From assembly GCA_964561455.1 (NCBI GenBank), contig CAZLPS010000009.1:14777-78776 (forward strand): a stretch of DNA of 64,000 nucleotides, read 5' to 3'. Every line of letters starts with the position of its first letter. The stretch's first letter is position 1. The DNA is from JABDGR01 sp964561455. Lineage in GTDB: Bacteria > Verrucomicrobiota > Verrucomicrobiia > Opitutales > JABDGR01. Below are positions 33,185-42,232 of this stretch, piece by piece. The notes beneath the pieces are model-generated. The model was not told the origin of the DNA. It was given only the letters and a program-made list of their open reading frames with translations, and did not search any database. The position numbers and the translations under genes were made by a program.

Positions 33185-34986
33185 GGCGTACCTTTCAGTT
33201 TGTTCATTTGCTCGGCAATCCGCCCGACTTGGTCGGCATTGGCCGGATGCAGCCCGTACCAGACGCGCTCGAACATCAGCACCATTTCCGCAAAGGTTGG
33301 TGGCAGTTGCGGAAAGGCGTGCCCGCGGCGGTTCAATTCGCGTTCATAATCCCGGTTGGATTTGAATTTGGCCAGACTTACGAGGTGGCGGCCCGCCAGG
33401 TGGGCCAGCCCGGCGAGATAAAAGGCCCGCAGCGCCAGCCGATATTCCCCGCGCGCCAGCATTTCATTGGCCAGCTTCGTCCAGCCGTCCTCGGGCAATT
33501 GCTCCGCCCCGACGTTCTCATCGCTCAAGTCGGGGAGCGCCGGGGCCATCGGGACGGCCGGCGTCGGGGCGCCCGCCCGCTGCCGGTTTTTCCAGGCGCG
33601 ATAGAGGAAGATGCCGAGCACCGCCACGACCACGCCGATCAAGATGAAAATCAGGGTTTGCGAAAAAGTCATGCCGAGCAGGAAGGAGGAGGAACTGTCC
33701 GTCGAATTGCGCTGCGCGGGGTCACTCGACGGAAACAATTTCTCCCACAGATCCCTTAGCCAGGTGCCAATCTTATTGATCCAATGCAGCAACGTCCGCC
33801 GAACTTCGGCGAAGAACCGGCCGATGACGCCCAAATCCTTGTCGTCGTCCAATTTCTCCGCTTGGGGATTGCGCCAGGCGTACTTGTCCTGGTTGATGAC
33901 CTCGCTGATGTTTTGGTCCAGTTGCCGCGCATTCGGTTCGCCAGGGATTGCCGCCGGCTTCGGGGTGGAGGCCGTGGTGTCCGGGGGGGACGCCGCCGGT
34001 GCCGCGCCCGGCGCAACCTCCGCCGCCGCCACCTGCCCGCCGAGGAGACAAATGCCCGCCAACAGTATAACCGCCGCCGCCCTTGCTTCCACCGACCAAC
34101 GCTTCAACCGGACCTTTAGATCGTCGCCGGAATCGAGGGATTCGGCATAAAAGCACCGCAACGTGTAGTAAACTTTCACCAGGGGATCAACGCTGAGATA
34201 GGCCAGCCCAATCATGGCGGCAAAAAACGTCGAATTCATCAAGCCGCGTATTCCAATCCGCGTATAGGCGGATTCAATCCCGAGAAACGTTTTACCCATC
34301 TGCGGCAGCAAAATGCAAAAGATATACCAGTTGAACAGGACGACGAAGGCGAACCCCAGCAAGGTAACCAACACCCGCAAGTTTTGCTTCCGCCACAAAC
34401 CGGCAAATTTCCCGGCCTGCTTCACCACGGCGCCCAGGGATGGCGGTTCCCCGTTTCCGACCACGGTGATGTTTTGAAAGAAGGCAATGGCGGGGGAAAA
34501 AAGCGCCAACGCGAAGGCCACCATTCCGGGCACAAGGATAAATCCCAGCACCGGCACCGTAAACAACATGCCGAGGAAAAAACTCCCGATCGCCTGCATC
34601 GCCATCACCGGCGCCACACCCAGCAGCAGGCTGAACGGTTGCAATGTGGATTGGGTCAAAAAAATGCGCCACCCGCGGCGCCAGTCCAGGGTGGGTGGTG
34701 GTTCCGCCGCGACCGCGGCCCGGATATGACGCGTGAACCCCGTCTGCCAGAATTTCATCCATAAAAACAGCAGGGTCAGCGCCAGCGAGGCCTCCGCCAC
34801 GTGGTTGCGGGCAAACGCGCTGCGGCTCATGTCCGCCCAGAAGTAGAGAAACCCCAATACCATGGGCAGCGACCCCAAATAATAGCTGGCCCATGCTTGG
34901 ATCGGCGCGCCGCGCAGCACGTGCGTCGCTTCCTCAACGAGGTCCAGCGCCCGGGGGGCGGTCTCCTTGCGTGCGGAAGATTTCAT
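33181..34986 (-). CDS. DUF4129 multi-helix membrane protein
   Basis: 601 residues. The N-terminal half has about six hydrophobic helices (residues 45-290). A Pro/Ala/Thr linker and a short soluble segment (KLDDDKDLGVIGRFFAEVRR) precede a further helix around 430-450. The C-terminal 110 residues form the DUF4129 domain (LARGEYRLALRAFYLAGLAH, then FAEMVLMFERVWYG). DUF4129 is often fused to transglutaminase-type proteins and found next to DUF4350. It probably assembles with the SpoIIM-like, RDD and DUF58 products in the inner membrane. Inference from gene order. Confidence 0.85.
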   Translation of the reverse strand: MKSSARKETAPRALDLVEEATHVLRGAPIQAWASYYLGSLPMVLGFLYFWADMSRSAFARNHVAEASLALTLLFLWMKFWQTGFTRHIRAAVAAEPPPTLDWRRGWRIFLTQSTLQPFSLLLGVAPVMAMQAIGSFFLGMLFTVPVLGFILVPGMVAFALALFSPAIAFFQNITVVGNGEPPSLGAVVKQAGKFAGLWRKQNLRVLVTLLGFAFVVLFNWYIFCILLPQMGKTFLGIESAYTRIGIRGLMNSTFFAAMIGLAYLSVDPLVKVYYTLRCFYAESLDSGDDLKVRLKRWSVEARAAAVILLAGICLLGGQVAAAEVAPGAAPAASPPDTTASTPKPAAIPGEPNARQLDQNISEVINQDKYAWRNPQAEKLDDDKDLGVIGRFFAEVRRTLLHWINKIGTWLRDLWEKLFPSSDPAQRNSTDSSSSFLLGMTFSQTLIFILIGVVVAVLGIFLYRAWKNRQRAGAPTPAVPMAPALPDLSDENVGAEQLPEDGWTKLANEMLARGEYRLALRAFYLAGLAHLAGRHLVSLAKFKSNRDYERELNRRGHAFPQLPPTFAEMVLMFERVWYGLHPANADQVGRIAEQMNKLKGTP

Positions 34987-35318
34987 GGGTTTTCTTCGTC
35001 CTTGGCCTGGCTGGAGTGCCAGGCGGTGCTGTCATGAAACGATGTGGGGATCGTGAGCAGCGCGGTGCCCAGCAGATAAAAAAAGAACCAGGCCATCAAG
35101 AAACCCGCACCCAGGGCCGCCACCCGCCCCAGGCTGGCCAGGGACCGTTTGCGGCGCGGCGCGGCGCGTTTAATCTTTATGAGGCAGGACGCGCAGATCA
35201 CCTTGTCGTCGTGCTCGGTGATGCACTCGCGGCAATAGAATTGGCCACAGGACGGGCACCGGGCGACCGCTTCCCGTTCGCCATGGTTCAGGCAGCGTTG
35301 GTGGACAAGGCTGGGCAT
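34983..35318 (-). CDS. B-box-like zinc-binding membrane protein
   Basis: 111 residues. Residues 9-47 have C-x2-H...C-P-S-C...C-R-E-C...C-A-S-C spacing, a B-box type double zinc site as seen at the N-terminus of bacterial rhomboid-like and YIP-type proteins. A basic linker (KRAAPRRKRS) and one hydrophobic helix (70-92) follow. The zinc part should be cytoplasmic. Start overlaps nothing; its end overlaps the DUF4129 start by four bases, so it is translationally coupled to the operon. Confidence 0.8.
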   Translation of the reverse strand: MPSLVHQRCLNHGEREAVARCPSCGQFYCRECITEHDDKVICASCLIKIKRAAPRRKRSLASLGRVAALGAGFLMAWFFFYLLGTALLTIPTSFHDSTAWHSSQAKDEENP

Positions 35319-35326
35319 CGGCTAGT

Positions 35327-35908
35327 TCAAGGATTGAGCGGAGGTGGGGCCGCCGGCGGGACGGACGGCAGATGGAGGGGAGCCGCCTGATAAAGCTCCG
35401 GCAATTTCTCGGCGATTTCCCCGGGCACGAGTTCCCCCTGGGCGGCGGCGATGAGCGGCCGCAATTTCGCCATGGCCTTGCGCGCGCGCCGGATCGTGTT
35501 TAACGACGGCAGTTCCTCGATTTGTACCGCCGTCCGCAAGTAGGTGGTGACAGTTGTTCCCAAGTAAAGGTTGAATCCCAGCATCAGGCCTATCATCAGC
35601 GCGATAAATCCGCAGAAAATGTTGGCGAAGGTGTCATCCGCAAAAACGGCCACGGCCAGAAAGAACAGCAGTGGCAGGCAGGCCAAGATGTTCCGGACCA
35701 GCCCGCGCCAATTCTTCTTAACGATAATTGCCTGAATGTCACTGTAGTAAAAACGCTTGTATTCCTCCGCTACGCCGCTGACATCAATACACAGCATATG
35801 GTCCGGGCCCAGCCACAAACTGGAATATCCGGCCGACACCGAAAACAAGCCTCCGCCCACCAGGCGGCGGTGGGCGCGGGTCAGCCGGGTATATTGCGAG
35901 TCAGACAT
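35327..35908 (-). CDS. Membrane protein of the MoxR operon, unknown
   Basis: 193 residues. A soluble N-terminal part with a PH-like pattern (SSLWLGPDHMLCIDV, YYSDIQAIIV) precedes two hydrophobic helices at about 71-90 and 94-115. The last 70 residues are helical with a Pro-rich end. The strand pattern plus 'SDIQAI' resembles bacterial PH-domain membrane proteins, a weak similarity. The gene ends eight bases before the B-box gene and overlaps the preceding gene by eight bases. Confidence 0.7.
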   Translation of the reverse strand: MSDSQYTRLTRAHRRLVGGGLFSVSAGYSSLWLGPDHMLCIDVSGVAEEYKRFYYSDIQAIIVKKNWRGLVRNILACLPLLFFLAVAVFADDTFANIFCGFIALMIGLMLGFNLYLGTTVTTYLRTAVQIEELPSLNTIRRARKAMAKLRPLIAAAQGELVPGEIAEKLPELYQAAPLHLPSVPPAAPPPLNP

Positions 35909-36491
35909 TGCTGGAATGGTTGTTCACCAGGGTGAAAATGAGCAGCACCCAACCGGCAATTTGCAGCAGGGCCATGATGATCGCGAAAACAAAACGAATC
36001 CGCGTGCGATGGATGATGCTGCGCGGCGAGTTCCAATGGCGGATCGCAATGAACAACGCCACTGGCGCACTGAATACGGTCAACGGCCAGCAAAGCAATG
36101 GCCAAAAGGCGAGGCCGAGGGCCAGACTGTCATACAGCATCCGGCGGTTTTCGAGGCTCTTGATCTTCCCTTTCTTTTTGCCCACTTCCAGGCAGGCCGG
36201 GCAATAGTGGGCCCCCAGTAATTCGCAATCGCACAGTGCGCACATGAACCGGCCGCAACCGTCACAGGGCCGCACGGCCTTTTTGGCCGGGTGATAAAAG
36301 CAGGTCGCCTCGCCGTCCACCACGACCAGGTCACCGCTGCGCCCCGCCGCCACCCGCCGGAACAGCGCGGGATATACTTCCACCTGCAATGGCGTTTGGC
36401 AATTGGGGCAGGGGAGCAATTCCGGCTGATTGAGCGAGCCGCCGTCCAGGGGCGCCTGGCACTTGGGACATTTCACGGGGGCCGGGCTCAT
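35901..36491 (-). CDS. Double zinc-ribbon membrane protein
   Basis: 196 residues. CPKC...CPNC at 8-31 is one zinc ribbon. After a strand segment, CFYHPAKKAVRPCDGCGRFM and CALCDCELLGAHYCPAC give a B-box-like second site (residues 64-100). Two hydrophobic helices follow (about 122-148 and 165-188). It resembles the neighbouring B-box protein in its second zinc site. The operon thus starts with several zinc-site membrane proteins, suggesting a shared cytoplasmic assembly surface. Confidence 0.75.
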   Translation of the reverse strand: MSPAPVKCPKCQAPLDGGSLNQPELLPCPNCQTPLQVEVYPALFRRVAAGRSGDLVVVDGEATCFYHPAKKAVRPCDGCGRFMCALCDCELLGAHYCPACLEVGKKKGKIKSLENRRMLYDSLALGLAFWPLLCWPLTVFSAPVALFIAIRHWNSPRSIIHRTRIRFVFAIIMALLQIAGWVLLIFTLVNNHSSNV

Positions 36492-36503
36492 GGGTGCACG
36501 CGA

Positions 36504-37136
36504 TTATTTATAGATCACGCGGGTATCGCACATACGATCGTGCAATCCGCGCTTTTCGGCGTCAAATCCAACCATGATATACCCGATGCAGAGAATCATT
36601 GCGCTCACGATCTTGCTGGCCCAGCGACCCAACGCCCGCAGGTACGAGACGGGTCCGCCGTCGGCAGTGACGACTTTGATCCGGCACGCCATCTTGCCGA
36701 GGGTGGCGCCATACTTTCCGATGAAAAAGACTTCATAGGCGATTCCAATCACCAGCCCGAGCACGCCAGCAGTGATTTTCTGGCCCGCCGACTCACTCGC
36801 CATGCTTTCCTGGGTCTGGATGGCACTCAGGCCAAGCGCCAGCCGAAAAAGGATCGAGAATATATTCATTACGATTGCATCCAAAAACCAGGCCAGAATG
36901 CGTATCCAAAACCCAGCGTAACGAAACGCCAGGGGATCAATGCGCGCGCCCTCGGCCAGCTTCTGCATGAAAATAGGTTTGCAACCGGCGCAGACGTAAC
37001 TGTCGCCATGTTTGATCATCTCATCGGCGGCAAAGAGTTTGCCGCATTCCACGCATACTCGCGTCGCGCCACCGCCCGCTGTTCCTAACGGCGGCGGAAC
37101 GGGGTTTGGCTCGGGATTCGAATTCCAGTCGCTCAT
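36504..37136 (-). CDS. Zinc-ribbon RDD membrane protein (copy 2)
   Basis: 210 residues. Residues 28-53 carry CVEC and CAGC (one zinc ribbon, as in GYF/DUF4339-RDD proteins). After AEGARIDPLAFRYAGFWIRI an RDD domain follows with the motif GKYGATLGKMACRIKVVTAD and three helices. It is a clear paralogue of the 37273-37917 protein: the same MSDWxxNP start, the same PIFMQKLAEGARIDP and the same DTRVIYK end. The two are 136 bases apart. Confidence 0.85.
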   Translation of the reverse strand: MSDWNSNPEPNPVPPPLGTAGGGATRVCVECGKLFAADEMIKHGDSYVCAGCKPIFMQKLAEGARIDPLAFRYAGFWIRILAWFLDAIVMNIFSILFRLALGLSAIQTQESMASESAGQKITAGVLGLVIGIAYEVFFIGKYGATLGKMACRIKVVTADGGPVSYLRALGRWASKIVSAMILCIGYIMVGFDAEKRGLHDRMCDTRVIYK

Positions 37137-37272
37137 GGGGGTTCCTGGGTTGGGGGTTCGACCTTCTTTTAGCTAATAAATAACGATTGACTGCAAGCTT
37201 AATCAATACCCCCCATGGAAAATCAGCCCATTCCGGCAATTTATCCGGGCCGGGTGTCCGGGGCCCGGGGGG

Positions 37273-37917
37273 CTATTTGTAAATCACGCGGGTGTTGCAC
37301 AAGAAATCCTGCGCCGCCCGCTTTTCCTTGTCAAACGCCGCGGGGAGAAAGGCCGCCAGTTCCAGATAAATGTTGGCCCGGGCAATGTTCTTGCAAAACG
37401 CACGGCTCAATGCGCGCCGGTACGACACGCTTTCGTTTTGGCCCGTTACCACCCGGATCTTGCACGCCATTTTGCCCAAAGTGGCGCCATATTTGCCAAT
37501 CATCAGGGTCTCATAGACGGTCATGATGATCGTCCGGGCCACCAACACCCAAATAGACGCCATGAAAAAAACGCTCGGCAATACATTAGCTGACGGCCGG
37601 GAGGCGGTGGCCAAAAGCACCAGCACCAGTACCACGCCGATGGGAATGCCGACAACGATTCCGTCCACCAGTAGCGCTCCAAATCGCACCCAAAATCCGG
37701 CATAACGCATTTCCGCCGGGTCAATCCGCGCGCCTTCCGCCAGCTTTTGCATGAAAATCGGTTTGCAACTGGCGCAAACGTATGCCTCCCCGTGCTTGAT
37801 CATTTCTTCCACGGCAAATACCTGGCCGCATTCAACGCACGCGTGCGTCGCGCTTCCCGCTGGCCCCATGGGCGGCGGTACAGAACTTTGTCCAGGGTTT
37901 GCCTGCCAATCACTCAT
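37273..37917 (-). CDS. Zinc-ribbon RDD membrane protein (copy 1, head of operon)
   Basis: 214 residues. Zinc ribbon CVEC/CASC, then PIFMQKLAEGARIDPAEMRY, then an RDD domain with GKYGATLGKMACKIRVVTGQ. Identity with the next gene is high at both ends and low in the helices, so the pair looks like an old tandem duplication with divergent membrane parts. It is the first gene of the string running to 27786, and the divergent 319-base spacer upstream should hold the operon promoter. Confidence 0.85.
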   Translation of the reverse strand: MSDWQANPGQSSVPPPMGPAGSATHACVECGQVFAVEEMIKHGEAYVCASCKPIFMQKLAEGARIDPAEMRYAGFWVRFGALLVDGIVVGIPIGVVLVLVLLATASRPSANVLPSVFFMASIWVLVARTIIMTVYETLMIGKYGATLGKMACKIRVVTGQNESVSYRRALSRAFCKNIARANIYLELAAFLPAAFDKEKRAAQDFLCNTRVIYK

Positions 37918-38236
37918 GAGCGGGCCGGGTTGGTTTTCGCCTTCCCTTTAGCCCATAATTGCGGTGTCGCCGCAAGCCTAATCACCTGAAGATTCCGATG
38001 GCACGCCCGCAAGGCAGATCCGGCCCCCTTGGCCGTGGTAATATCACTAGGTTTAAAACTGCAAGTAGCCATGCGACTTTTTTAACGCCAACTTTACCGG
38101 GAAATCCCCCAGGAACCCGCCGCGGCACATAACTTGTCCGCCACCGGGCGGAATTCGCCGGCATGAAATCCCGGTTCAGCGCGCGCAAACGATTGACCAA
38201 CTGCCTGTCGTGTGAAAAGTTGGACCTCTACCGGAA
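37918..38236. other. Divergent promoter region, no gene
   Basis: 319 bases between the head of the MoxR operon (minus) and the acyltransferase gene (plus). It must hold at least two promoters. I see an AT-rich patch (GGTAATATCACTAGGTTTAA) near 38036-38060 but no match I would call. No open frame with family features. Confidence 0.45.
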
Positions 38237-39424
38237 ATGCAAAACATCATTGTCACCGAGCCCTACGTGCCTGTGCCGCCCAAGCATGGCAACTTTTGGC
38301 CCGCCCTGTGCGGTCGCATTTTGCCGTGGTTCTTGCGGAAATCCTATGGCGTTGTGCAGTTCGATCTCCGGAACCTCGAGCGCCTGCGGGAATCCCTGCG
38401 CGCCGGTCATGGCATTGTCCTCATGCCCAATCATTGCCGGGACGAGGACGGCTTTGTGGTCGGCCAAATCTCCGTAAAACTCCGTTCCTGGTTTTACTAC
38501 ATGTCCAGCTGGCATGTGTTCAAGATGGGTTGGCTCCAAGGGTTCATGCTGCCGCGCATCGGCCTTTACAGCGTCAATCGCGAAGGCGCGGATCGTTCCT
38601 CGGTGAAAACGTCGGTGGACATCCTCGCCCATGCGCGCCGGCCGATCGTCATCTTCCCGGAAGGCTATTTGGGGCGCAGCAACGACCGGCTGAATGCGAT
38701 GATGGACGGCCCCGCCCTTATTGCGCGCGCGGCCGCCAGGAAGCGCGCCCAAATCAACCCGACGGGAAAAATTGTCGTGCATCCCATCGCCCTGCGCTAT
38801 CACGTGCTCGGTCCCCTCGCACCGGGCGTCGCGGGCGTTTTGACGGAAATTGAACAACGCCTTGCGCTGCCTCAGGGCGCGAAACTCCCCTTGCGGGAGC
38901 GGGTGGATAAAATTGGCGAAGCACTGCAAGCCAAACGGGAAATCGAACACCTCGGCCAGGCCCAAACCGGTCCGCTCGCGCCTCGCCTCGCCCACCTTAT
39001 CCAGGTGCTTCTCCAACCGCTCGAAGATGAATGGATTGGGGCGCGCTATCACAGCGAGCCCGTGCAGTCGCGGGTGCGCCGCCTCCGCGTGGCCATTGTT
39101 CCTGGTTTGGTGAAAAAAGATCTCCCCGAGGCCGAGGTCAAACGCCGCTGGAAGCACCTGGCCGACATTTATCTTGCCCAGCAATTGGACGCCTATCCGC
39201 CAGATTACCTGGCCGGCGATCCTCCTCCCGAGCGCCTGCTCGAGACCATCGAGCGCTACCAGGAGGATTTGACCGACAAATTGCAACCTTATGTCCCGCT
39301 TGCCGTAACTATTACGATCGGTGAAGCCATCGAAGTCAACGCCGGCAGAGCGCCCCATGGGGCGGACGACCCGTTGTTGCAAGCCGTGGAGGAACAATTG
39401 CGGTCCATGCTGGGGCTGAAATAG
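38237..39424 (+). CDS. PlsC-type acyltransferase
   Basis: 395 residues. Motif I is NHCRDED (NHxxxxD kept) and motif III FPEGYLGRSND (usual FPEGTRS). They sit in a region with VQFDLRNLERLRESLRAGHG before and an IAxxAxxRK helix after, typical of 1-acyl-glycerol-3-phosphate acyltransferases. The C-terminal 170 residues are an unassigned helical extension. It should transfer an acyl group to a lysophospholipid or related glycerolipid at the inner membrane. Longer than the usual 240 residues, so the substrate is open. Confidence 0.85.
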   Translation: MQNIIVTEPYVPVPPKHGNFWPALCGRILPWFLRKSYGVVQFDLRNLERLRESLRAGHGIVLMPNHCRDEDGFVVGQISVKLRSWFYYMSSWHVFKMGWLQGFMLPRIGLYSVNREGADRSSVKTSVDILAHARRPIVIFPEGYLGRSNDRLNAMMDGPALIARAAARKRAQINPTGKIVVHPIALRYHVLGPLAPGVAGVLTEIEQRLALPQGAKLPLRERVDKIGEALQAKREIEHLGQAQTGPLAPRLAHLIQVLLQPLEDEWIGARYHSEPVQSRVRRLRVAIVPGLVKKDLPEAEVKRRWKHLADIYLAQQLDAYPPDYLAGDPPPERLLETIERYQEDLTDKLQPYVPLAVTITIGEAIEVNAGRAPHGADDPLLQAVEEQLRSMLGLK

Positions 39425-39540
39425 TTTACGGTTTGCGGTTTACCGTTTACAGTTGGGACATTAAGGCATCAATTCTGACCCCGAACTACCTTTAGCTTGC
39501 ATCGTTTTGCGAACCGAAAACTGTAAACCGTAAACTGCTC
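39424..39540. repeat. GTTTACGG word-repeat hairpin between convergent genes
   Basis: Left arm GTTTACGGTTTGCGGTTTAC..GTTTACAG (39425-39453), right arm CGAAAACTGTAAACCGTAAA (39517-39536). The arms are largely complementary, so the transcript of either gene would fold here; likely a bidirectional terminator. Confidence 0.65.
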
Positions 39541-39548
39541 CCTTCCTA

Positions 39549-40400
39549 TTACCCTCCCAACGGCAGCGCACTTGGCACCGCCCGCGCACCATTCCTGGCT
39601 GGCGCCCGGCCCACTGGCCGGCGCTGGGAAAAGGTGTCGCCCAATTTCAATTTTAGTGCTTCATCGGCCGTTTTTCCGGCCACATCCAATCGTTGGAATT
39701 GGATGATATTATTCTCGGAGTTTTGCAAAACGAACAGGTAACCCTGATAGTGGAACGGCGCCAGACCCGGGGTGATGCTCGCGACCGATTCAGGGATGGC
39801 TGCGCCTGAATAATCCTGCCGACCGACCGCATCCAAATCCACCGCAAACGTTTGGACGCCGATTACTTTATAACGCCCGGCCGGCCCGGGCTGCTGCCCA
39901 ATCAGGACCAGGGTTCCCTTGAGACCCTTGAAATTTAACTTGGTTTCCCGGTTAATCAAAATCACTTTGGGTGACCGCAGTCCCGGCCCGCGGGGGTTCG
40001 GCGCTGCCGCCACCACCGCCTCAAGGGTGATTTTTATCGCAATATCGGATTCCGTGGTGGCCAGGGCATCCCTGGGTTGGTCGGCCGCGGGTTTCCAGCC
40101 CCGCACATACTCGCGGTCGGCCACAGTAAGGGATTGCACATCTAGACTGTAGGCCTTCCCATCCGCGCGCTTGACCACGACTTCGCCGTTTTTGACCAAG
40201 ACCACCTCGGCCGGATAAGTCTGGCCACCGGCCTCCGTAAACGCGTGCATCTCCGGCTGGCTGGCCGCAACCAGCAAAAGGGCGCCGCCCAAGGCCACGC
40301 TACGCCGCACCCACGCCGGCCAGTTTGGCGCGCCTGCGGAAAAAACAGGAAAAAAGCCGGGCTTGAGCAAAACCTGGCGATTTGGGGTGGGGTGGTGCAT
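39549..40400 (-). CDS. Exported SHD1-domain protein
   Basis: 283 residues from ATG 40400; an ATG 54 bases upstream is also open. A hydrophobic signal (VRRSVALGGALLLVAASQPE) ends near residue 55. Next is FTEAGGQTYPAEVVLVKNGE, then VVVKRADGKAYSLDVQSL and DREYVRGW: the SLA1-homology (SHD1) domain common in Planctomycetota and Verrucomicrobiota. The rest (about 170 residues) is strand-rich with TKLNFKGLKGTLVLIGQQPG. Exported, function unknown. Confidence 0.75.
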   Translation of the reverse strand: MHHPTPNRQVLLKPGFFPVFSAGAPNWPAWVRRSVALGGALLLVAASQPEMHAFTEAGGQTYPAEVVLVKNGEVVVKRADGKAYSLDVQSLTVADREYVRGWKPAADQPRDALATTESDIAIKITLEAVVAAAPNPRGPGLRSPKVILINRETKLNFKGLKGTLVLIGQQPGPAGRYKVIGVQTFAVDLDAVGRQDYSGAAIPESVASITPGLAPFHYQGYLFVLQNSENNIIQFQRLDVAGKTADEALKLKLGDTFSQRRPVGRAPARNGARAVPSALPLGG

Positions 40401-40562
40401 GACCTGTGGCTCGGAATCAGCGATTAACGGCTCAAAAAAGCCGCCCCGGCGCAAAATTCGCAGTTCACAGTCGAACCGATATGGGTATTATCGACCTTAT
40501 CTGCGCCCCATTAAAGCTTTTTTTGGAACGATTATCATTGCCTGTCTGACCAACTTTTTGCC

Positions 40563-41705
40563 GTGAATCTGCTGCACCGCTACATCTTTAAGGAAATCGT
40601 CGCCGCCACGGCGATGGCGGTTGGCCTGTTCGTCTTTGTGCTCGTGCTCGGCAACGTCATGCGCGAAGTGCTCGACCGCCTGGCCAGCGGCCAGATAGAC
40701 TTGCCGATGTTCGGCTACTTGCTGGTCAATTACATCCCCGGCGTAATTCCCTACGCCCTGCCGCTGGGCCTGCTTACCGCCGTGCTCCTGGTCGTGGGCC
40801 GGATGTGCGCCCAGCGCGAATTCACCGCCATGCGCGCCGCTGGCTTGAGCCTGTGGTCCCTCGCGGCCCCGATTATGCTCGTCGCCTGTTTGGGCACGTT
40901 GCTCTGCCTGTTCATCAATATTGACTATGCGCCAGCGGCCGACCATGCGGTCAAAGTCGCCTTGGCCAACCTGGTGCGCCAGGACCCGTCACGCCTTTTC
41001 ATTCCCGGCAGTTATGTGCGCGAATTCAAGGGCTACATCATTCGTTCGGGCGGGCGCGAAGGGCCCAAGCTTCTCGACATTTGGATTTGGAAGGTGGACG
41101 ACCAGGGTCGGGCCGTGGCCAGAGTCCATGGCTCCCGCGGCCACTTGGACTATAATTCAGCCAGCGATGTCCTCACCCTCATCCTGGAGGACGGCGCCGA
41201 AGAAAGTTACAATCCCACCGACCCCGATTACCTGGCCAGTGTCAAAAATGCCGGCCCCCAATTCAAAGGCGGCGGTTATCCCTTGAACATGGGTGACCTG
41301 ATTCCGTTTTCCGCGGGCTTCACCAAACTCTCCCTGTTGACGGTGGATGAACTCTTGCGGCGCCGCGATGAAAAACCGCCCAATTTAGCCAATCCGAAGC
41401 CTGCGGAAACCGCCGTCTGGCGCATGGAAGTGCAAATGCAAATCCAGCGCGACTTCGCCGGGGCGTTCTCCGTCCTGGCCCTGGCCTTGCTCGGCCTGCC
41501 GCTGTCCCTGCGGGTCGGCCGGGCGGAGAATTTTGTCAATCTCGCCCTCGCTCTCGGTTTGGCGCTGATCTATTATTTCCTGCTCTTTTCGATCAATCTC
41601 CTCCACAAACATCCGGAACTTCGCCCGGATTTGCTGCTCTGGGCGCCGAATTTCATCTTTGAGGCCCTGGGCATTTGGCTGCTCTACCGGGCGGCAAAAA
41701 GGTGA
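40563..41705 (+). CDS. LptF/LptG-family lipopolysaccharide export permease
   Basis: 380 residues, GTG start. Three N-terminal helices, a periplasmic beta-jellyroll (about 130-275), then three C-terminal helices, as in YjgP/YjgQ. FTAMRAAGLSLW near residue 90 is the coupling-helix motif for the LptB ATPase. It should extract LPS from the inner membrane with LptB and pass it to LptC/A. No partner gene is present here; single-permease LptF-type genes are common outside Proteobacteria. Indicates a Gram-negative envelope. Confidence 0.92.
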   Translation: MNLLHRYIFKEIVAATAMAVGLFVFVLVLGNVMREVLDRLASGQIDLPMFGYLLVNYIPGVIPYALPLGLLTAVLLVVGRMCAQREFTAMRAAGLSLWSLAAPIMLVACLGTLLCLFINIDYAPAADHAVKVALANLVRQDPSRLFIPGSYVREFKGYIIRSGGREGPKLLDIWIWKVDDQGRAVARVHGSRGHLDYNSASDVLTLILEDGAEESYNPTDPDYLASVKNAGPQFKGGGYPLNMGDLIPFSAGFTKLSLLTVDELLRRRDEKPPNLANPKPAETAVWRMEVQMQIQRDFAGAFSVLALALLGLPLSLRVGRAENFVNLALALGLALIYYFLLFSINLLHKHPELRPDLLLWAPNFIFEALGIWLLYRAAKR

Positions 41706-41863
41706 TGGATAAGTTTCGCGTTTCGGGTTTTGCGTTTCAGGTTGGTCCACCAATTCAGCGCCCGGGTCGGCGGCAAGTGTTCCGCCCGCGACGCTCAGCG
41801 CGCCCGGGTTGGTTTCATTTCGGCAAACTCGAAACTCAAAACCCAAAACTCGAAACCAAAACT
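41706..41863. repeat. GTTTCGGGTTTTGCGTTTC word-repeat hairpin between convergent genes
   Basis: TTTCGCGTTTCGGGTTTTGC and GTTTCAGG at 41711-41740 face CTCGAAACTCAAAACCCAAA and ACTCGAAACC at 41829-41858. The arms are complementary. It fills the space between lptF and the BamE-like gene. Confidence 0.65.
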
Positions 41864-42232
41864 TTACTTGCTCCACGTCTTCGTCACCGCGCCGTCCTTG
41901 AACTCGACTGACGTGGCCTGATCCACGTGGGTGGACGTGTCCGATGAATACAGAAATATGAAGCCGGAGGCTTTGTTCGAGTTTTCCGTATAATCCCATT
42001 CCCAGACTTCCAGGCCGGACCCAAGGTCCGTCCGCTTGGACGGCACCCCCAGCAGATCAATGACACTCTCTTTGGTCGTGCCGGGCTTTACCTGGGCCAA
42101 TTGCTCAGTCGTGATTTTCTTGCCGGTCACCCGGTTCGATGAGCTGTTCGTGATAATGCAGCCGGCGAGACTTACGCCCAGCAGCCCGATGGCGAGAACC
42201 CGAATGGTGTAACGGCGAACGAAGTTTTTCAT
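41864..42232 (-). CDS. Small BamE/SmpA-like lipoprotein
   Basis: 122 residues from ATG 42232; an open extension upstream lacks a signal. Signal RVLAIGLLGVSLAGC with lipobox LAGC. The mature part has QVKPGTTKESVIDLLGVPSK and VWEWDYTE, the SmpA/OmlA (BamE) pattern of a small beta-lactamase-inhibitor-like fold. Such proteins are outer-membrane lipoproteins. Whether it belongs to a Bam complex here cannot be said. Confidence 0.8.
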   Translation of the reverse strand: MKNFVRRYTIRVLAIGLLGVSLAGCIITNSSSNRVTGKKITTEQLAQVKPGTTKESVIDLLGVPSKRTDLGSGLEVWEWDYTENSNKASGFIFLYSSDTSTHVDQATSVEFKDGAVTKTWSK

